From NCBI RefSeq assembly GCF_030246845.1, contig NZ_CP126889.1:4273001-4337000 (forward strand): 64,000 nucleotides of DNA, read 5' to 3'. This document shows positions 25,620 through 34,873 of this stretch, one piece after another. Position 1 is the first letter of the stretch. The number at the start of each line of letters is the position of its first letter. This DNA comes from Enhydrobacter sp. GTDB taxonomy: Bacteria > Pseudomonadota > Alphaproteobacteria > Reyranellales > Reyranellaceae. A model generated the notes under the pieces. It did not search any database and had not been told where the DNA came from. It saw only the letters and a list, made by a program, of their open reading frames with translations. Position numbers and translations under genes: made by a program.

Positions 25620-26914
25620 GCGCCGACGCCGTCGCCATCGTGGGCTTCGTCGTCCTGTTCGCGCTGATGCTGCTGCGCGTGCCGGTCGGCATGGCGATGG
25701 GGCTGGTGGGCGTGAGCGGCTACGCCTATCTCAGCGGCGGCGGGCCGGCGCTGAAGCTGGTCGGGCTCACCTCGATGCGCACCGTCACCGACTACCAGTT
25801 CGGCGTCATCCCCATGTTCCTGCTGATGGGGGCGTTCGTGTCGCACTCCGGCGTGAGCCGCGAGCTGTTCCGCGCCGCCAACACCTTCATCGGCCATCGG
25901 CGCGGCGGCCTGGGGCTTGCGACCATTCTCTCGTGCGGCGGCTTCGCGGCGATCTCGGGCTCGTCGGTCGCGACGGCGGCGACCTTCTCGACCGTCGCCT
26001 ATCCCGAAATGCGGCGCTACGGCTACCCGCAGAGCTTCGCGACCGGCGTGATCGCCGCGGGCGGCACGCTCGGCGCCATGCTGCCGCCCTCGACGGTGCT
26101 CGCCGTCTACGGGCTCATCACCCAGCAGGATATCGGCAAGCTCTTCATGGCCGGAATACTGCCCGGCATGCTGGCCATGTCGATGTATCTCCTCACCATC
26201 GGCACGATCTGTCGCGTGAGGCCCGACTTCCTGCCGATCGCGCCGCGCTCGTCGTGGAAGGAGAGGATGGCGGGCCTGCGCGACGTCTGGGCGCCGCTCG
26301 TGCTGTTCGTGTTCGTGATCGGCGGCCTCTATGGCGGCGTCTTCACGCCGACCGAGGCCGGCGGCGTGGGAGCCGGCGGCGCGTTTCTGCTCGGCGTGCT
26401 GCGCCGGCGCCTGGGGCGGACGGAGATCCGCGCCTCGCTGCTGCAGGCGACACGCACCGCCGCGGCCGTCTTCACCGTGCTGATCGGCGCGCTGCTGTTC
26501 GGCTACTTCCTCACCATCACCCAGGTGCCGCAGAAGGTGACGGAGTTCCTGACCAGCCTCGGCATCGGCAGCTACGGCGTGCTGGTCCTGATCATGCTGA
26601 TGTATCTGCTGCTGGGCTGCCTGATGGACGCCATGGCCATGATCATCCTGACCGTGCCCATCATCTTCCCCGTGGTGACGCATCTCGGCTTCGACCCGAT
26701 CTGGTTCGGCGTCATCATCGTCATGACCGTCGAGCTGGGGCTGATCCATCCTCCGGTGGGCATGAACGTGTTCGTGATCAAGAGCGTGATCCAGGACGTC
26801 ACGTTCTCGTCGATCTTCAAGGGCGTGCTGCCCTTCATCGCCACCGACATCCTGCGACTCGTCATCCTGATCGTGTTTCCAGTCATCGCCCTCTGGCTGC
26901 CCGGTCACATGTAG
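25616..26914 (+). CDS. dctM: TRAP transporter large permease DctM
   Basis: The 432-residue channel subunit, with about 12 hydrophobic segments. Signatures include RVPVGMAMGLVGVSGYAYLS near the start, ISGSSVATAATFSTVAYPEM, the AGGTLGAMLPPSTVLAVYGL stretch and LGCLMDAMAMIILTVPIIFP, all typical of DctM/SiaM. The late IHPPVGMNVFVIKS motif is the family hallmark. ATG 25616 overlaps the dctQ stop. The binding site uses Na+ or H+ coupling in known members. Confidence 0.94.
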   Translation: MSADAVAIVGFVVLFALMLLRVPVGMAMGLVGVSGYAYLSGGGPALKLVGLTSMRTVTDYQFGVIPMFLLMGAFVSHSGVSRELFRAANTFIGHRRGGLGLATILSCGGFAAISGSSVATAATFSTVAYPEMRRYGYPQSFATGVIAAGGTLGAMLPPSTVLAVYGLITQQDIGKLFMAGILPGMLAMSMYLLTIGTICRVRPDFLPIAPRSSWKERMAGLRDVWAPLVLFVFVIGGLYGGVFTPTEAGGVGAGGAFLLGVLRRRLGRTEIRASLLQATRTAAAVFTVLIGALLFGYFLTITQVPQKVTEFLTSLGIGSYGVLVLIMLMYLLLGCLMDAMAMIILTVPIIFPVVTHLGFDPIWFGVIIVMTVELGLIHPPVGMNVFVIKSVIQDVTFSSIFKGVLPFIATDILRLVILIVFPVIALWLPGHM

Positions 26915-26921
26915 GACCGCA

Positions 26922-28406
26922 TCATCGACGGCTCAGCTTCGTCAGCAGCGTGGCCAGGGCCTTGCGCTCGAACGCCCACAAGCAGCCGGCAAGGACCATG
27001 CTGCCGACGAGCAGCTCGAGCCACCAATATCGGTCGAGTGCTGCCGGCAGGGCGGCGATCGCCAGCGCCACGACGCTCGAGCTCAGGATAGGCGGCAGCA
27101 CGATCGGCAGCACCGGATGCCAGAAGATGGCGGCCTTTTTCCTGGCGATCAGCCCGAGGACCAGGATGAGGGCCTCGGTCGCCAGGGTGATCGCCACGGC
27201 GCCCCATGGACCAAATCGCGGAATCGCGATGGCGTTGAGCGCCAGATTGGCGATGGCCCCTGCGGCGACGATCTTGAACTGGAGCTTCCCATAGCCCCAC
27301 GGCACGAAGTTCGCGGAAATGCCGTAGTTCAGGAACTGGAAGCCGATGCCGACGCAGAGCCACTCGAACAGCGGACCGGCTTCGTCGAACGACGGTCCGT
27401 ACATGAGGGACACGACATGCCGGCCGACCGCCCAGCCAAGGGCCGCGATGGGCAGCCCCATCCAGGCCAGCAGGCCGAGATACTCGCGCGACAGCTTGCG
27501 TGACTCTTCGGCGGACGTGCGGCTGCGTGAGAAGACCGGAAAGTAGGCGTTCCACAGCGCGGCGGTCACGACCGACGAGACCATCATCAGCCGGTAGGCG
27601 GTGGCATATTGGCCGACCGTCTCGTCACCGTGCGTGACGCCCAGGATAAGGGTGCTGCTGTTGAAGTAGATCAGCACCGCTCCCTGCGCCAGAGCGAGCG
27701 GCCAGGCCTCTCGAAGCAGCGACCGCATACCAGCGAGGCGCGGACGCGGGCGCATCGGCATGAGGCCGCGGCGCGCGGCGTACCAGAAATTGAACGCGGC
27801 GCCGAGCAGTGGCGCGGGCAGGCAGAGTGCCGCGTAGAGATAGACGTCGCCCGGGCGGTGGATGAACAGCAGGAGAGCGGGGAGCTGCAGGGCATTGAAG
27901 ACGAGGTTGGCGATGCTCGGGGCCACCATCCTTTCGTGCGCCTGCAGGACCCAGCCGACATTCCACGCGGTCACGAAGAGGCTGACGCCCTGGATGACCA
28001 GCAGAAGGTCGATCTCGGGCCCTCTGAAATCGAGCGCGGCGATGACCAACACCAAGCCATACACCGCGACCGCGAGGATCGTCTGCAATGTCAGGATCAG
28101 GGAAAGCAGGTCCTGCGCCTGGGCCGGCGATCTCGCGAGCTCGCGCTGGCCGACGGTCGTCAGACCCGGATTGACCAGGATGCCGAGATAGCTCAGGGCC
28201 GCGAGCGTCCAGCTCACCTGGCCGATCGGCGTCGGCCCGAGCACCCGGCGGACGTAGATGTTGACCAGGATGGTGATGAGCAGGCCGAGGACGCTCGTTC
28301 CGGCCAGAGTCAGGAAGTTCGTCGCTATGCGCCGCCGATCGGGCGCGACGTGAGGGGAGGCCTCCGCTTCGACCGTCGCGTCAATCTCTTCGCTGATCGC
28401 GTTCAT
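26922..28406 (-). CDS. Oligosaccharide flippase / polysaccharide biosynthesis (Wzx-like, MATE/MVF fold) membrane protein
   Basis: A 494-residue protein with about 12-14 hydrophobic helices, starting IATNFLTLAGTSVLGLLITI, typical of Wzx-type flippases that move lipid-linked glycans across the inner membrane. The basic and acidic N-terminal 40 residues are cytoplasmic. ATG 28406 is preferred; a TTG at 28466 could add 20 residues. It is divergent from the SAF-domain oxidoreductase and ends just seven bases from the convergent dctM stop. Location beside a glycosyltransferase and nucleotide-sugar genes supports surface glycan export. Confidence 0.87.
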   Translation of the reverse strand: MNAISEEIDATVEAEASPHVAPDRRRIATNFLTLAGTSVLGLLITILVNIYVRRVLGPTPIGQVSWTLAALSYLGILVNPGLTTVGQRELARSPAQAQDLLSLILTLQTILAVAVYGLVLVIAALDFRGPEIDLLLVIQGVSLFVTAWNVGWVLQAHERMVAPSIANLVFNALQLPALLLFIHRPGDVYLYAALCLPAPLLGAAFNFWYAARRGLMPMRPRPRLAGMRSLLREAWPLALAQGAVLIYFNSSTLILGVTHGDETVGQYATAYRLMMVSSVVTAALWNAYFPVFSRSRTSAEESRKLSREYLGLLAWMGLPIAALGWAVGRHVVSLMYGPSFDEAGPLFEWLCVGIGFQFLNYGISANFVPWGYGKLQFKIVAAGAIANLALNAIAIPRFGPWGAVAITLATEALILVLGLIARKKAAIFWHPVLPIVLPPILSSSVVALAIAALPAALDRYWWLELLVGSMVLAGCLWAFERKALATLLTKLSRR

Positions 28407-28527
28407 CTTCCATCTGCGCAAGGGGCGGGCATCGTTGCAGGCGACGAATTTGAGACAAGTGTTCAAGCTGTGGCTGGATCACCAATAGGTCACGCCCGCC
28501 AAATCCATCGACGGCCACTATGGCGAC

Positions 28528-29862
28528 ATGATTATCGTGGACTCGGCGCTGCAGGAACGCGCGCGCTCTGGCCGGCCAATTCGGGTCGGCATGGTCGGAG
28601 CGGGATTTATGGGCCGCGGCGTGGCTCTGCAAATCCACACGGCGGTGCCGGGCATGACGCTTGTCGCGATCGCCAATCGACGGCTCGAACCGGCGAGGCG
28701 CGCCTATGTGGAAGCAGGTCAAGACGCGCCTCGAACCGTCGAGACCGGCAAGGCGTTGAGCGAGGCCATTGCCGCGGGCCAGCCCGCGATCACCGAGGAC
28801 TGGCGCCTTCTTTGCGCGGCCGACGAGATCGACGCCGTTCTCGAGGTCACGGGCTCGATCGAGCATGCCGCCCACGTCGTGACCGGGACGATATCCAACG
28901 GCAAGCACGCGATCCTGATGAATGCCGAGCTCGACGGCACGGTCGGACCGCTGCTCAAGCGCCGGGCCGATGCCGCCGGCGTGATCTACACCAATGTCGA
29001 CGGCGATCAGCCCGGCGTGACGCTCAATCTCTTTCGCTTCGTGCGCGGGATCGGCGTCCGGCCCGTCCTCTGCGGCAACATCAAGGGGCTGCAGGATCCC
29101 TATCGGACACCCATCACCCAGGAAGGCTTCGCGCGCAAGTGGGGGCAAAAAGCCCATATGGTTACCTCGTTTGCCGATGGATCGAAGATTTCCTTCGAGC
29201 AGGCGATCATCGCCAATGCCACCGGGATGACCGTGGGCCGGCGCGGCATGTACGGCCCAACTGTCCCGGACGGCACGCCACTCGAGGAGGCGGTCCGCCA
29301 GTTCCACGCCGAGCGCTTCATCGACGGACCGGGCATCGTGGACTATGTCGTCGGCGCCTCACCCGGTCCGGGAGTCTTCGTGCTGGGCACCATCGAAAAT
29401 CCGCTCCAGCGCCATTACCTCAACCTCTACAAGCTGGGCGAGGGGCCGCTCTACTGCTTCTACACGCCCTATCATCTCTGCCACTTCGAGGTTCCGACAA
29501 CCGTCGCGCGAGCGGTGCTGTTCCGGGATGCGACGATCGCGCCGGCGGGCCCGCCTCGCGTCGACGTCGTGGCGACGGCCAAGACCGACCTGAGAGCGGG
29601 CGACGTGCTGGACGATATCGGTCATTTCATGACTTATGGCCAGTGCGAGAAGGCGGACATCGCGCGGAGCGAGCAGCTATTGCCGCTCGGTATCGCCGTC
29701 GGCTGCAGGCTGCTGCGAGACGTCGCGAAAGACGAAGTCCTGGGCTATCGAGACGTGGAATTGCCGCGAGACCGTCTTGTCGACCGGCTGCGAGCCGAGC
29801 AGGACGCCCTGTTCGCGCCGGCGGGTAAAAGCCTTGGACGACACGATTCAGTCACAGCTTAG
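28528..29862 (+). CDS. NAD(P)-binding oxidoreductase with C-terminal SAF domain (homoserine dehydrogenase-like)
   Basis: A 444-residue protein. Residues about 15-160 are a Rossmann domain with GMVGAGFMGRGVALQI (about 22-37) and a homoserine dehydrogenase-like arrangement (AVLEVTGSIEHAAHVV, NAELDGTVGPLLK). A central catalytic-like region has GNIKGLQDPYRTPITQEGFA and KISFEQAIIANATGM. From about residue 345 a SAF/antifreeze-like domain follows (TKTDLRAGDVLDDIGHFMTY-type text, then LPLGIAVGCRLLRDV). Similar proteins are often labelled FlgA-like or simply oxidoreductase. Here it sits with a cytidylyltransferase, SDR and glycosyltransferase, so a role in making an unusual sugar is plausible. Reaction unknown. 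Confidence 0.72.
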   Translation: MIIVDSALQERARSGRPIRVGMVGAGFMGRGVALQIHTAVPGMTLVAIANRRLEPARRAYVEAGQDAPRTVETGKALSEAIAAGQPAITEDWRLLCAADEIDAVLEVTGSIEHAAHVVTGTISNGKHAILMNAELDGTVGPLLKRRADAAGVIYTNVDGDQPGVTLNLFRFVRGIGVRPVLCGNIKGLQDPYRTPITQEGFARKWGQKAHMVTSFADGSKISFEQAIIANATGMTVGRRGMYGPTVPDGTPLEEAVRQFHAERFIDGPGIVDYVVGASPGPGVFVLGTIENPLQRHYLNLYKLGEGPLYCFYTPYHLCHFEVPTTVARAVLFRDATIAPAGPPRVDVVATAKTDLRAGDVLDDIGHFMTYGQCEKADIARSEQLLPLGIAVGCRLLRDVAKDEVLGYRDVELPRDRLVDRLRAEQDALFAPAGKSLGRHDSVTA

Positions 29863-29917
29863 TCACCGTCGTTCGTGCAGTCAAACTGCGACCAATAAGA
29901 TATGACATTGGCTCGCG

Positions 29918-31027
29918 ATGACTAGTCGGTCCGAAGAGCTGGACGCCACGACATCGGGCGCGCAACTCTTGATTGAGACACCGATCGCGGGCGGGCGCCG
30001 GATCGGCGCGGGCGTCATTCCGCCGGAATCGGTCGAGGCGAAGCGTTCCTGCACGGCGGGCGGTGCGCCGCCGCGCATCTTACCGGTGGATGACGGGCCC
30101 CGCCCGTTCTGGTCGGTAATGATCCCCGTCTATAATTGTCCGGACCGCTACCTGCGGGCGACCCTGCTCAGCGTGCTGTCGCAGGACCCCGGCCCATCCG
30201 AGATGCAGATCGAGGTCATCGACAATTGCTCGACGGAGGGCGATGTCGAGAAGCTCGTGCAGGAGATCGGCGGCGGCCGCATCGCCTTCTTCCGCCAACC
30301 CATGAACCTGGGGATCGTCGGAAACTTCAATTCGTGCGTGCAGCGCAGCCGCGGCCAGTGGGTTCAGATCCTGCATGGCGACGACGTCGTCCGTCCGGGT
30401 TTCTACGCGCGCACGCGGGAGGGCATCGAGCAACATCCGGAGGTCGCCGCCGCCTTCTGTCGGCTGATCTACATCGATCAGGACGGCCACTGGCTCGGAA
30501 TCTCCGACCTCGAGATTCCGGCGCGAGGCGTGCTCGACCCCGGCTTCGCCGACCGGGAGCTCATCGATCAGCGCATCCAGTTCGTGAGCATCGTCGTGCG
30601 CCGCTCGACCTACGAGGAGCTCGGCGGGTTTCGGGCGTCGCTCGCGCATTGCCTCGATTGGGACATGTGGAAACGGATAGCCGTACGCAAGCCGATCTTT
30701 TTCGACCCCGAGCCATTGGCCTGCTTTCGTCTGCACGCCGGTGCCGACACGAGCCAACTGGTGACCTCGGGAGAGAACGTGGCCGACGAGCGGCGTTCGA
30801 TCGACATATCCTGCGCGTGCGACGTGCCGGCCACGCGGCGCAGCCAGATCAAGCGCGTCGCGCGGCGGGCGGCCGGTGTCCGGGCCGCGCGTCTCGCGCG
30901 CCGCCTGTGGAAGGCCGGGCATGCGGCCGCGAGTCTTCGCCAGGCCATCGAGGCGGTCCGCTGCAGCCGCTCGCCGGCTGTGCTCGCCCGGGTCGCGTAC
31001 TTCATGGCATCGGCGATCGTCCACTAG
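29918..31027 (+). CDS. Family 2 glycosyltransferase
   Basis: A 369-residue GT-A fold transferase. After an about 60-residue unusual N-terminal extension comes SVMIPVYNCPDRYLRATLLS (about 66-85), then EVIDNCSTEGDVEKLV with the first Asp, and the metal-binding D-x-D-like ILHGDDVVRP. ELGGFRASLAHCLDWDMWKR carries the acceptor-side acidic motif. The C-terminal 80 residues are Arg/Ala-rich and may associate with the membrane. ATG 29918 is chosen; GC-content in its 5' part is a little lower than in neighbours. Donor and acceptor are unknown. Confidence 0.88.
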   Translation: MTSRSEELDATTSGAQLLIETPIAGGRRIGAGVIPPESVEAKRSCTAGGAPPRILPVDDGPRPFWSVMIPVYNCPDRYLRATLLSVLSQDPGPSEMQIEVIDNCSTEGDVEKLVQEIGGGRIAFFRQPMNLGIVGNFNSCVQRSRGQWVQILHGDDVVRPGFYARTREGIEQHPEVAAAFCRLIYIDQDGHWLGISDLEIPARGVLDPGFADRELIDQRIQFVSIVVRRSTYEELGGFRASLAHCLDWDMWKRIAVRKPIFFDPEPLACFRLHAGADTSQLVTSGENVADERRSIDISCACDVPATRRSQIKRVARRAAGVRAARLARRLWKAGHAAASLRQAIEAVRCSRSPAVLARVAYFMASAIVH

Positions 31028-31073
31028 TCGAGTTGAGGGGCAGGGTGTTCGGGTACGACTTCGGAGGGGCTCG

Positions 31074-31847
31074 ATGAAGGTCGTCATATTGGCTGGCGGG
31101 TATGGGACCCGTATCAGCGAGGAGAGCGCGATACGGCCCAAGCCGCTGGTCGAGATCGGCGGGCAGCCGATCCTTTGGCACATCATGAAGATCTATTCGG
31201 CCTACGGCCTCAACGAGTTCGTGATCTGCGGCGGCTACAAGGTCAACCTGATCAAGCAGTATTTTCGGGACTACGCGCTGGCCCGCTCGGACGTCACGTT
31301 CGATTTGCACCAGGGCAAGGTCCATACGCATCGCAGCGAAGGCGAGCCCTGGCGGGTGACGGTAGTCGACACGGGCGAGAAGACGATGACCGGCGGGCGC
31401 ATCAAGCGGATCCGGCCTTATCTGAACGAGGAGACTTTCTGCCTCACCTACGGCGACGGAGTGGCCGATATCGACATCAGGGAGCTGGTCGCGTTCCACC
31501 GCAAGGCGGGCGTGCTCGCCACAGTGGCGGCGGTCAAGCAGCCGGGTCGCTTCGGCTCGCTTCACCTGTCGTCGGGAGAGGACCGGGTACGGGGCTTTCG
31601 CGAGAAGGCGCACGAGGACGGCGACTTCATCAACGGCGGTTTCTTCGTCCTTGAGCCGCGGGCCATCGACTACATCGAGGGCGACGACAGCGTGTGGGAG
31701 CGCGAGCCTCTCGAAACGCTCGTGGCCGAGGGCCAGGTGGCCGCCTACCGTCACCGCGGCTTCTGGCAGAACATGGATACCCTGCGAGACCGCAACGTCC
31801 TCGAGGCGTTCTGGGCCAGCGAGAAACCGCAATGGAAAGTCTGGTGA
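31074..31847 (+). CDS. rfbF: Glucose-1-phosphate cytidylyltransferase-like sugar nucleotidyltransferase
   Basis: A 257-residue nucleotidyltransferase. The activation loop is VVILAGGYGTRISEESAIRP with PKPLVEIGGQPILWHIMKIY, as in RfbF, which makes CDP-glucose from CTP. Further motifs are TYGDGVADIDIRELVAFH (metal Asp), NGGFFVLEP and FWQNMDTLRDRNVLEAFW. GGAGGGG lies 4-11 bases before ATG 31074. The next gene starts inside its stop codon. A CDP-glucose 4,6-dehydratase (RfbG) was not seen in this window, so what happens to the product is open. Confidence 0.92.
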   Translation: MKVVILAGGYGTRISEESAIRPKPLVEIGGQPILWHIMKIYSAYGLNEFVICGGYKVNLIKQYFRDYALARSDVTFDLHQGKVHTHRSEGEPWRVTVVDTGEKTMTGGRIKRIRPYLNEETFCLTYGDGVADIDIRELVAFHRKAGVLATVAAVKQPGRFGSLHLSSGEDRVRGFREKAHEDGDFINGGFFVLEPRAIDYIEGDDSVWEREPLETLVAEGQVAAYRHRGFWQNMDTLRDRNVLEAFWASEKPQWKVW

Positions 31848-32935
31848 GCACGGCCCCGATGCCGACCCCCGGCCGCGAGCGGCAGGCGGCGCCCGGCAGG
31901 ATCCTGGTGACCGGCGCGGACGGCTTCATCGGCTCGGTCCTGACGCCGCTTCTGTTGCGCCGAGGGTACGATGTGGTCGGCCTGGACACCGGCTTCTATC
32001 GCGCCGGCCTGCTTTACCACGACGGCGAGAACCGGCCGGCCACGCTCAGTCGCGATATCCGGACCCTGACCCCGGCCGACCTGGAAGGCTTTGACGCGGT
32101 GGTGCACCTGGCCGAGCTGTCCAACGATCCGCTTTGCCAGCACAATCCGAAGAAGACGTTCGAGATCAATCACCTCGGATCCGTCGCACTGGCCAGGGCG
32201 GCCAGGGAGGCCGGCGTTTCCCGCTTCGTCTATGCCTCCTCCTGCAGCATATACGGTGCGGCATCGGAGGACGGCCTGAAGACCGAGGATTCCCCGCCCA
32301 ATCCGCAGACCGCCTACGCCGAATGCAAGATGCTCGTCGAGCGTGATGTCGGGCGTCTCGCCGACGACCGTTTCAGCCCGACGTTCCTGCGCAACGCGAC
32401 TGCCTTCGGCGCATCGCCGCGCATTCGCTTCGACATCGTCCTGAACAATCTCGCCGGGCTCGCCTGGACGACGGGGCGCATCACGATGACCAGCGACGGC
32501 ATGCCCTGGCGCCCGCTCGTCCACGTGCAGGATATCTGCGCCGCCATCGTCGCGACGCTGACGGCCGAGCGTGAAGCGGTATCCGGCCAGATCATCAATG
32601 TCGGCGACAACGACCACAACTACCGCGTTCGCGAGATCGCCGAAGCCGTCGGCGAGGCTTTCCCCAACTGCAGGATCGAGTTCGGCGCCAATGGCGGCGA
32701 CAACCGCAGCTACCGCGTCTCGTTCGACAAGATCGGCCGGCTGCTGCCCGATTTCCGTTGCCGCTGGAACGCACAGCGGGGCGCGCGGCAGATGCGCAAG
32801 CTGTTCGAGCACATCGCAATGGAGGCGGCGGTCTTCAAGGCCTCGCCGTTCACCAGGCTCAGCGAGCTGCAGCGGCTGCTCGACACGCGACAGATCGATG
32901 CCGACTTCTTCTGGCGGCCTGTCGATCTTTCATGA
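31844..32935 (+). CDS. NAD-dependent epimerase/dehydratase (extended SDR)
   Basis: A 363-residue extended SDR acting on nucleotide-sugars. It has the dinucleotide motif TGADGFIGSVLTPLLLRRGY (GxxGxxG), the DAVVHLAELSNDP segment, the catalytic SSCSIYG Ser and the YAECK Tyr-x-x-x-Lys pair (about 152-156). INVGDNDHNYRVREIAEAVG is the typical C-terminal substrate region. The GTG at 31844 overlaps the rfbF stop (GTGA) and has GGAAAG four bases upstream; ATG 31832 or ATG 31859 are alternatives. With RfbF-like protein upstream it probably modifies a CDP-activated sugar. Confidence 0.86.
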   Translation: MSTAPMPTPGRERQAAPGRILVTGADGFIGSVLTPLLLRRGYDVVGLDTGFYRAGLLYHDGENRPATLSRDIRTLTPADLEGFDAVVHLAELSNDPLCQHNPKKTFEINHLGSVALARAAREAGVSRFVYASSCSIYGAASEDGLKTEDSPPNPQTAYAECKMLVERDVGRLADDRFSPTFLRNATAFGASPRIRFDIVLNNLAGLAWTTGRITMTSDGMPWRPLVHVQDICAAIVATLTAEREAVSGQIINVGDNDHNYRVREIAEAVGEAFPNCRIEFGANGGDNRSYRVSFDKIGRLLPDFRCRWNAQRGARQMRKLFEHIAMEAAVFKASPFTRLSELQRLLDTRQIDADFFWRPVDLS

Positions 32936-32961
32936 GAGCCGGACGGGAAAGGGGCCTTCGA

Positions 32962-32978
32962 TCGCGCGGTGCGCGCGA
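32962..32978 (+). terminator. GC-rich hairpin after the sugar-gene operon (possible terminator)
   Basis: TCGCGCG and CGCGCGA form a perfect 7-bp stem around a GTG loop, 27 bases after the SDR stop. No T-run follows, so termination is uncertain. Confidence 0.3.
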
Positions 32979-33083
32979 AATCCTTGAAGTGCGCCCCCTC
33001 GAATAGTGATGCGGCCGCCCTCCATCTCCGTGGATGAATACGGCCGGTCGTGAGGCTACTGTGCGGCCCGAAAGGATCCCCGC

Positions 33084-34802
33084 ATGAAACGAGTAGGCTC
33101 TTTCCTCGGCGACTGGTGGCGCCTCGTCATTCCCTATTTCAAGTCCGAGGAGTGGCCGATCGCGATCACGCTGCTGGTGGGGGCGATCGCGCTCACCTTC
33201 GCCGGCGTGGGCCTCGAGGTCCTGTTCAACGACTGGAACCGTCGCTTCTACGACAGCATCCAGAACAAGAACGAGGCGGTGTTCTGGAAGGAGATCATCT
33301 TCTTCTCCTGGCTGGCTGCCCTCTACATCATGGTGTTCGTCGCCCGCGCCATCGTGAGTCCCTACCTCAGGCTGCGCTGGCGGAAGTGGCTGACGCGCCA
33401 TTACCTCGCCCACTGGCTCGACGACCGCGGCTATTACCGAATCGAGCTCATGCGCTCGGTCGACAACGTCGACCAGCGCATCTCGGAGGACCTGAACCAG
33501 CTCGGCCAGTACACGATGACGCTGCTGCTCGGGCTGTTGAGTGCGGTCGCGACACTGGTCTCGTTCCTGTTCATCCTCTGGGAGCTGTCGGGGCCGCTGT
33601 CGCTGGCGCCGATCGGCATCGACTTCACGATCCCCGGCTACATGGCCTGGGTCTGCCTGATCTATGCCGTGGTGGGCAGCTACCTCGCGAACCTCGTGGG
33701 CCGGCGCCTTATCCCGCTCAACTTCATGCGGCAGCGCTATGAAGCCAACTTCCGCTTTTCCCTGGTGCGGGTGCGCGAGAATGCCGAGGGCATCGCCCTC
33801 TATCACGGCGAGCAGCGCGAGGACGATGCACTGAACGCGCGGTTCATCGACGTGTTCAACAACGGCTTCCGCGTACTGATGACCCAGGCGCAGCTCGCCT
33901 TCTACCAGTCGGGCTATGCCCAGCTCGCGATCGTCTTCCCCTATGTCGTCACCGCACCGCGCTTCTTCGCCGGCGCGATCACCTTTGGTGTGATGACCCA
34001 GACGGCCTCCGCCTTCGGACAGGTGCAATCGGCGCTTTCCTTCTTCATCGACAACTACACCTCGCTCGCCGAACTGCGCGCGGTGATGGACCGCCTCAAG
34101 GGATTCCAGATCGCGGCGGACGAGAAGCCCGCGACCGCGATCGACGTCACGCCCCAGGCGGGCCGTTCGGACGTGGCGGCCGAGAAGCTGACGCTGGCGC
34201 TGCCGACCGGGCAGGCGCTGCTCGAGGACCTCGACCTGCCGCTCAGGAAGGGCCAGTCGGTGCTGGTGCGCGGCGCCAGCGGCACGGGCAAGAGCACGCT
34301 CTTCCGCGCGCTCGCCGGCATCTGGCCATTCGGCAGTGGACAGGTGCGCGTGCCCGAGGGAGCGCGCGTGCTCTTCCTGCCGCAGAAGCCCTACATCCCG
34401 ATCGGGACCTTGCGCGACGCCATAAAATATCCCGACGAGCATTCCCGCGCCTCCGACACGGACATCGCCGAGGCCCTGCGCGCGACCGGGCTCGGCCATC
34501 TCGTCGACCGGCTCGACGAGGTGGCCCACTGGAACAACGTCCTGTCGGGCGGCGAGCAGCAGCGCCTGGCCGCCGCCCGGGCGATCGTCTTCAAGCCGGA
34601 CTGGCTCTTCATGGACGAGGCGACCGCGTCTCTGGACGAGGCGGCCGAAGCAATGGTCTACAGCGAGCTGAAGAGACGGCTGCCCGACACGACCATGGTC
34701 TCGATCGGCCACCGCCCGACGCTCAGGAAGTGGCACGACCGCCTGCTCGAGCTGAAGCGTGAGCCGGGCCAGGTCGGCACGCTGGTCGAGGTACCGGCAT
34801 AG
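33084..34802 (+). CDS. ABC transporter ATPase/permease, SbmA/BacA-YddA-like (ABC_membrane_2)
   Basis: A 572-residue single-chain transporter. The N-terminal about 330 residues form an SbmA_BacA/ABC_membrane_2 domain: DWWRLVIPYFKSEEWPIAIT, LEVLFNDWNRRFYDSIQNKN and LRLRWRKWLTRHYLAHWLDD are typical. The ATPase domain follows with GASGTGKSTLFRALAG, signature LSGGEQQRLAAARAI, Walker B WLFMDEATASLDE and the H-loop SIGHRPTLRKWH. Relatives export or import peptides, vitamin B12 or very-long-chain lipids; the substrate here is unknown. It starts 148 bases after the sugar operon. Confidence 0.92.
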   Translation: MKRVGSFLGDWWRLVIPYFKSEEWPIAITLLVGAIALTFAGVGLEVLFNDWNRRFYDSIQNKNEAVFWKEIIFFSWLAALYIMVFVARAIVSPYLRLRWRKWLTRHYLAHWLDDRGYYRIELMRSVDNVDQRISEDLNQLGQYTMTLLLGLLSAVATLVSFLFILWELSGPLSLAPIGIDFTIPGYMAWVCLIYAVVGSYLANLVGRRLIPLNFMRQRYEANFRFSLVRVRENAEGIALYHGEQREDDALNARFIDVFNNGFRVLMTQAQLAFYQSGYAQLAIVFPYVVTAPRFFAGAITFGVMTQTASAFGQVQSALSFFIDNYTSLAELRAVMDRLKGFQIAADEKPATAIDVTPQAGRSDVAAEKLTLALPTGQALLEDLDLPLRKGQSVLVRGASGTGKSTLFRALAGIWPFGSGQVRVPEGARVLFLPQKPYIPIGTLRDAIKYPDEHSRASDTDIAEALRATGLGHLVDRLDEVAHWNNVLSGGEQQRLAAARAIVFKPDWLFMDEATASLDEAAEAMVYSELKRRLPDTTMVSIGHRPTLRKWHDRLLELKREPGQVGTLVEVPA

Positions 34803-34873
34803 CGAAATGCCCACGACCTTCGTCCTTCGTGGTGGCATCCTTGCCTTTCCACAGCCCAGAAGGAGCCCGGACG

